DNA of 43,114 nucleotides from Rhodobacter ferrooxidans (GTDB lineage Bacteria; Pseudomonadota; Alphaproteobacteria; Rhodobacterales; Rhodobacteraceae): NCBI RefSeq assembly GCF_000176015.1, contig NZ_ACYY01000028.1, positions 1 through 43,114 on the forward strand. The letters run 5' to 3'. A program made the position numbers and the translations under genes. Positions 39,582 to 43,114 of the stretch are shown piece by piece. The notes below the pieces were generated by a model. The model ran no database searches. It was not told the origin of the DNA and was given only the letters and a program-made list of their open reading frames with translations. Positions within the stretch are counted from its first letter, which is position 1. Every line of letters starts with the position of its first letter.

Positions 39582-41338
39582 CCATTCATCTTCGCGCGCT
39601 GACACCGCGCCCGAAAAGCCTCGACCAAGTTAGCCGGACCGTTGAAGCCATAGTTTCGACCGGAGCCGACACGGCAAGGCCGGGCTTTGTCGAACGCCTG
39701 GACCTGCGCGGCGCTGACCTGTCGCGCCTGATCGGATCGGCTGTCCTGAACGCTCACCGCGCCGGTTCTATCGAAGATCAGCTCGGGGTTGTCGAAGCCG
39801 CCGAGCTGCGCGCGGAGGGCCTTTGGGTCCGCATCAAGTTTCGCAGCAACGACGCCGCGCAATCCGTTCTGACAGATATCGGCGAAGGAACGCTGCGCGG
39901 CCTGTCCATCGGCTACACGGTTGCCGAATGGAAAGAGACGCGGGACGGCGAACGCCGCATCCGCACCGCAACCCGGTGGACGCCACTCGAGGTTTCCATC
40001 GTTCCCGTCCCGGCCGACGCAGGGGCACACTTCCGAGCAGGAGAGCATCAAATGGAAGTCGAAACGCAGACGGCCGATCAGTCGGCCAACAACGGCGCGG
40101 TATTGACCCGCGCCCAGACGAATGCCGAGATTCGCAGCATCGCTGAAACCGCAGGCTTGACCCGCGATTGGGCCGACGCCCAGATCGACGCGCAGGCCGA
40201 ACCCGATGCGGCCCGTGCCGCGGCCTTTGCCGCGATGCAGACGCGCAGCGCACAGACCCAGACCCGCACCACGCGGGCGGTCATCACCGCCGATAACACC
40301 GACCCGGCTGTGATTGCCACGCGGGCGGGTGAGGCGATTTTCGCCCGTTCGCACCCTGAGCACCAGTTGTCCGAAGCGGCCCGCCCGTGGGCGTGGCGCA
40401 GCATCGGTGACGTGGCGCGCGAAGTCCTGCACCTGCGGGGCGTCTCGACCCTCGCCATGACCAGCGAGACGCTGATAACCCGCGCGCTGCACAGCACGTC
40501 CGACTTCCCGCTGATCCTGGGCGATGCGGTGGGGCGCGAGCTGCGCCGCGCCTATGCGGCCCCTGCGTCCGGCGTCCGCACCCTTGCGCGGCAGACCACC
40601 GCTCGCGACTTCCGCGCCAAGAGGTCCATCATGATGGGCGAAGCATCGGAACTGGAAAAGGTGCCAGAGGGCGGTGAATTCAAGAACGGCACGCTTGACG
40701 AATCCGCCGAATCCTACAGCTTGGCCACCTTCGGCAAGATATTCGCAATCTCGCGGCAGGCGCTGGTGAACGACGATCTTGGGGCTTTTACCCGCGTTCC
40801 GGCCATGATGGGCACCGCTGCCGCTGTGTTCGAGGCGGCGCAGCTCACAGCCAAAGTTGCCAGCAACCCGGCCATGAGCGACGCGGTTGCCGTGTTTCAC
40901 GCTGACCATGGCAACCTTGCCGCCACCGCAGAACTGTCAGTGACCTCGCTTTCCGCTGCCCGTCTGGCCATGCGCAAACAGACCGGGCTTTCCGGCGCAC
41001 TGATCGACGTTGTTCCGAAATATCTGCTGGTGCCGCCCGAACTGGAAACGCTGGGCGAGCAAACGCTTGCCACCATCGCCGCCACGAAAACCGCAGATGC
41101 CAACCCCTTCGCCAATCTGACTCTGGTGGTCGAACCCCGCCTGACCTCGGGAACGCAGTGGTATGTGCTGGCCGATCCGGCGACGATTGACGGGCTGGAA
41201 TACGCCTATCTGGAAGGCGCGCCCGGCCCGCAGATCGAAACTCGCGCCGGCTTCGAAGTGGACGGGGTCCAGATCAAGGTCCGGCTGGACTTCGGCTGCG
41301 GCTGGATTGACCATCGCGGCTGGTATCGGGTGGGCTGA
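39578..41338 (+). CDS. Fused prohead protease and major capsid protein
   Basis: The 586-aa product joins two phage head proteins. Residues about 1-155 are an HK97-type serine protease: catalytic His60 in VLNAHRAGS and Ser110 in LRGLSIGYTV, with the PLEVSIVPVPAD strand after it. Residues about 170-270 are Ala/Asp/Gln-rich and helical, like a scaffold (delta) domain. Residues about 290-586 form the capsid: SSDFPLILGDAVGRELRRAY, KVPEGGEFKNGTLDESAESYSLATFGKIFAISRQALVNDDLGAF, LLVPPELETLGEQTL and GTQWYVLADPATIDGLEYAYLEG. The protease would cut itself and the scaffold off during maturation. Fusions of this kind are known in phages of Alphaproteobacteria. Overlaps with the genes on both sides are 4 and 1 base. 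Confidence 0.9.
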   Translation: MTIHLRALTPRPKSLDQVSRTVEAIVSTGADTARPGFVERLDLRGADLSRLIGSAVLNAHRAGSIEDQLGVVEAAELRAEGLWVRIKFRSNDAAQSVLTDIGEGTLRGLSIGYTVAEWKETRDGERRIRTATRWTPLEVSIVPVPADAGAHFRAGEHQMEVETQTADQSANNGAVLTRAQTNAEIRSIAETAGLTRDWADAQIDAQAEPDAARAAAFAAMQTRSAQTQTRTTRAVITADNTDPAVIATRAGEAIFARSHPEHQLSEAARPWAWRSIGDVAREVLHLRGVSTLAMTSETLITRALHSTSDFPLILGDAVGRELRRAYAAPASGVRTLARQTTARDFRAKRSIMMGEASELEKVPEGGEFKNGTLDESAESYSLATFGKIFAISRQALVNDDLGAFTRVPAMMGTAAAVFEAAQLTAKVASNPAMSDAVAVFHADHGNLAATAELSVTSLSAARLAMRKQTGLSGALIDVVPKYLLVPPELETLGEQTLATIAATKTADANPFANLTLVVEPRLTSGTQWYVLADPATIDGLEYAYLEGAPGPQIETRAGFEVDGVQIKVRLDFGCGWIDHRGWYRVG

Positions 41339-41553
41339 TGGCACTTGAACCCGGAGAACTGGAAGCCCTGCGCGACGAGCTGATCCGGGCGCGAGCGCGG
41401 GGCGTGCGCAGTGTTCAGATGGACACTGAGCGGGTCGAATATAAGTCCGATGCGGAAATGACCGCCGCAATCAACGACATTGAGGCGCGCATCCGTCGCG
41501 CCTCAATGACCCGCACAGGGGTCGTTCTTTTCTCAAGCTCCAAAGGCCTGTGA
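41338..41553 (+). CDS. gpW-like head-tail joining protein
   Basis: The 71-aa product matches the phage gpW family in size (lambda gpW is 68 aa) and pattern: a helix (LEALRDELIRARARGVRSVQ), a two-stranded section (MDTERVEYKSDAEM) and a second helix (AAINDIEARIRRAS). gpW binds under the portal after DNA packaging and forms the platform for tail attachment. It is the only tail-facing gene in the element and starts one base inside the capsid stop (TGATGG). Its presence with no tail gene downstream is what a satellite that borrows tails would need. Confidence 0.85.
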   Translation: MALEPGELEALRDELIRARARGVRSVQMDTERVEYKSDAEMTAAINDIEARIRRASMTRTGVVLFSSSKGL

Positions 41554-41795
41554 TGGCAGCCCGCCGTGCCCTGACTGGTGATCGCCCCCCGGCTTACCCC
41601 TCCAAGGCAACCCTGGCGGCGGAACTGGACATGAGCGAGAGCACAGTTGACGATTTGACTAAGCGCGGATTGTTGCCCAAGCCGATCAAGCTAGGCGGCT
41701 CCCTTCGCTGGTGTTGGGCTGCCGTGGATGCGTCCATGAAGCCGCAGGGCGGCGGCGAAGATGATAAATTCATGGCAGGGCTGAAAAATGTCTAA
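41553..41795 (+). CDS. AlpA-like helix-turn-helix regulator/excisionase
   Basis: The 80-aa product has an AlpA/MerR-type DNA-binding fold: SKATLAAELDMSESTVDDLTKRGLLPKPIKLGGSLRWCWAAVDASM. This is the shape of AlpA activators and excisionases next to integrase genes in Gram-negative islands, where it switches on the element or helps excision. ATG 41553 is chosen because AAAGG lies six bases upstream; a GTG at 41550 would overlap the gpW stop more. Its 3' end overlaps the integrase gene by eight bases, so the two are made together. Confidence 0.82.
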   Translation: MAARRALTGDRPPAYPSKATLAAELDMSESTVDDLTKRGLLPKPIKLGGSLRWCWAAVDASMKPQGGGEDDKFMAGLKNV

Positions 41796-42864
41796 GATAT
41801 CGCTACCCCGCCACGTCCATCACGTCATATCAGGCGGGCGGGACTATTTTTATTATCAGGAAGGCCGGGGAACCCCGCATCAAGGCGAACGCATCCGCCT
41901 GCCCGACAAACCGCAGACCCCCGAGTTTTGGAACGCCGTGCGCCAGGCGCAGGGCACGTTCGGCCCGACCCCGACCGATACTGTGGGCGCGCTGATCGAC
42001 GCCTATGAGGGAGCCTGGCCGACGCTACAGCGCAAGCTGTCCAAGGGGACGCAGGAACAATACCGGCGAAACCTTAAACCGAGCCGCAAGGCTTGGGGCG
42101 ATCTGCCCGCGCGCGATCTGCGCCCGAAGCACGTTGATGCCCTGATCCGCAAGATTGGGGCCGAACGCCCTGGTGCCGCAAACAACGTCCTGGATGCGCT
42201 CAAGGCGCTCTGCCGGTGGGCGAACGGGCCGGTTGACCTGCTGGCGCATGATCCGACGAAAGGCGTCCACCGCTTCGAAAAGGGTGCTGGGCATGAGCCT
42301 TGGACTGAGGCGCAACTTGCCTTTGCGGAACAGACTTTCACCGGGCCACTGCGGCGTTATTACTTCCTGTCCCGCTACACAGGGCAGCGGATCAGCGATG
42401 TGGTGCGGCTCAATCCCGGTGATGTGGATGACGGCGGTTTCAGCCTTCGACAGAAGAAGACCGGCGTGAAGCCGTGGTGCCCGATCTTTGCGGAACTCGA
42501 AACGGAAATGGCGACGTGGGAGCGGCGGCTTGGGCCCTACCTTTTGCAGGAAATCGGCAAAAGCGCGGGCAAGCCTTTCAGCACGAATCAAATGTGGAAG
42601 GCCTTCGACGCGGAACGGGCCAAGCACCCGATCCTAGCCGGAGCGGTTCCGCACGGGCTGCGCGCAAACGCGGTGATCCGGCTGAGGGTCGGCGGATACT
42701 CCGCCCTGCAAATCTCGGACATGGTCGGAATGTCGGTTGAGATGGTGGAGCACTACTGCCGTCACTCGGACCGGAAGGCTAGCGGGCAGGCTGTTCTGAG
42801 GGAAATCCGAGAACGCGAAACCAAGCAGCCTGTAAAACCGTGGAAAAGTGGAAAACAGGAATGA
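41788..42864 (+). CDS. int: Tyrosine-type site-specific integrase
   Basis: The 358-aa product is a full tyrosine recombinase. The N-terminal arm-binding part (ISLPRHVHHVISGGRDYFYYQ) is followed by a SAM-like core-binding domain (about residues 70-160: VGALIDAYEGAWPTLQRKLSKGTQEQYRRNLKPSRKAWGDLPARDL), and the catalytic domain has Arg201 (YTGQRISDVVRL), a beta-hairpin Lys (QKKTGVKPW), His289-x-x-Arg292 (HGLR) and nucleophile Tyr323 (EHYCRHSD). It would move the element in and out of the tmRNA gene, whose coding segment ends about 30 bases downstream. It overlaps the AlpA-like gene. Confidence 0.93.
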   Translation: MSKISLPRHVHHVISGGRDYFYYQEGRGTPHQGERIRLPDKPQTPEFWNAVRQAQGTFGPTPTDTVGALIDAYEGAWPTLQRKLSKGTQEQYRRNLKPSRKAWGDLPARDLRPKHVDALIRKIGAERPGAANNVLDALKALCRWANGPVDLLAHDPTKGVHRFEKGAGHEPWTEAQLAFAEQTFTGPLRRYYFLSRYTGQRISDVVRLNPGDVDDGGFSLRQKKTGVKPWCPIFAELETEMATWERRLGPYLLQEIGKSAGKPFSTNQMWKAFDAERAKHPILAGAVPHGLRANAVIRLRVGGYSALQISDMVGMSVEMVEHYCRHSDRKASGQAVLREIRERETKQPVKPWKSGKQE

Positions 42865-42895
42865 TGCAAAATCAGGATGTTACGGATCGGAAATT

Positions 42896-42911
42896 AGAGT
42901 GCAGGCTTCTG
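42896..42911. other. Candidate attR core at the 3' end of the tmRNA coding segment
   Basis: AGAGTGCAGGCTTCTG, matching the left repeat at 31884-31899 with 14 of 16 bases. It is part of the GCAGGC...GCCTGC hairpin at the 3' end of the tmRNA coding piece, so the tmRNA stays whole after integration. Confidence 0.6.
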
Positions 42912-43114
42912 TTGCCAGGTGCCTGCGGACCCCGCCTTGAGCTGCTAAGCCCAAGGACTTAGTTTCGGCGACTCGAACTGCTTACGCAGCCAGAGCCATT
43001 GCCGGAGCACGGTTGTCATTGGCAACTGTACATTTTGCACCGATAACGGTGGTGGCTCACCGAGCGAAAGCTGGCCCCTTTAGACGTTCGTCGATCCTGT
43101 TTCGGCCCCCTCCC
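42897..43114 (-). ncRNA. ssrA: tmRNA (ssrA), coding piece of a permuted two-piece gene, partial
   Basis: Read on the minus strand the segment begins GGGGGCCGAAACAGGATCGACGAACG, the usual 5' end of a tmRNA coding piece (in two parts here: GGGGGCCGAAACAGG and ATCGACGAACG). At 43023-42982 it encodes the degradation tag ANDNRAPAMALAA followed by TAA. Further 3' is a GCAGGC/GCCTGC hairpin and then the element. Alphaproteobacterial tmRNA genes are circularly permuted with the acceptor piece transcribed first; that piece would lie beyond the right edge. tmRNA rescues stalled ribosomes and its tag sends proteins to ClpXP, for which the adaptor SspB is encoded at 26033-26497. The exact 3' end is uncertain by a few bases. 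Confidence 0.9.

Larger units (their letters stand above)
31884..42911 (+). mobile_element. Capsid-forming phage satellite-like element integrated at the tmRNA gene
   Basis: About 11 kb bounded by short direct repeats, with all structural and mobility genes on the + strand: RepA-like ATPase, terminase small and large, portal, fused protease/capsid, gpW-like joiner, AlpA-like regulator and integrase. No tail tube, tape measure, baseplate, fibre, holin or lysin gene is present. Nearly all junctions between structural genes overlap by 1-14 bases and every frame is intact, which argues against decay of a larger prophage. Gene content fits capsid-forming phage-inducible islands that pack their DNA in own heads and take tails from a helper. 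A prophage that lost its tail genes as one clean deletion is the alternative. Confidence 0.75.

Noticed and set aside
31884-42911. Gene transfer agent (GTA) cluster
   Set aside because: The rhodobacterial GTA has tail genes and no integrase, attachment repeats or AlpA-like regulator; the terminase here is GpA-type and lies at a tmRNA site.
1-43114. tRNA and rRNA genes
   Set aside because: None could be recognised by eye; the only structural RNA that I can support is the tmRNA at the right edge.

Overview
The window is about 43 kb of GC-rich chromosome from an alphaproteobacterium, most probably a member of the Rhodobacteraceae (Rhodobacter/Paracoccus/roseobacter relatives). The evidence is the ftsZ-lpxC-bamD-recN order, an F1-ATPase zeta (inhibitor) subunit, a methionine synthase split into separate proteins, an RNase E with an acidic insertion in its S1 domain, an SspB-alpha type ClpXP adaptor, and a permuted tmRNA gene whose tag reads ANDNRAPAMALAA. 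All calls rest on reading the sequence and on remembered family knowledge; no database search was run.

Layout. 1-4037 (+): end of ftsZ, lpxC, bamD, recN (division, lipid A, outer-membrane assembly, repair). 4045-7988: DUF1638 protein, a tiny membrane protein, the B12-binding and homocysteine-binding pieces of a split MetH (all -), with a divergent radical SAM gene (+). 8032-10438 (-): an MprF-like lipid aminoacyltransferase and the ATPase zeta subunit. 10619-13635 (+): purC, purS and purQ, with a zinc alcohol dehydrogenase between purS and purQ and a palindromic repeat on each side of it. 13692-16791 (+): DctB/DctD-like two-component system; the regulator has lost the sigma-54 contact loop. 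17382-19994: rne, convergent with tusA. 20408-23820 (+): ccdA, an alpha/beta hydrolase and a cytochrome P450. 23870-26497 (-): small conserved proteins, fumC, sspB. 26573-31751 (-): ChrA, a frameshifted phytochelatin-synthase-like gene, MacB and MacA.

31884-42911 is a compact integrated element of about 11 kb between macA and the 3' end of the tmRNA gene. It encodes an AAA (RepA-like) ATPase, terminase small and large subunits, a lambda-type portal, a fused prohead protease/major capsid protein, a gpW-like head-tail joiner, an AlpA-like regulator and a tyrosine integrase. No tail, baseplate, lysis or holin gene is visible. Intact overlapping genes, a tmRNA target and short direct repeats at the ends fit a capsid-forming phage satellite (cf-PICI-like) that would make and fill its own heads and borrow tails from a helper phage. 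A lower-GC cassette with an XRE regulator and unknown genes sits between its packaging and capsid modules, and a phased CGGGAT repeat cluster lies just after its ATPase gene, a candidate replication origin. This is the most interesting part of the window.

Two families of dispersed palindromic repeats are present: a tandem pair of perfect 22-bp palindromes (two copies) and a 97-bp repeat around an inverted GGTCC core (two copies in opposite orientation).
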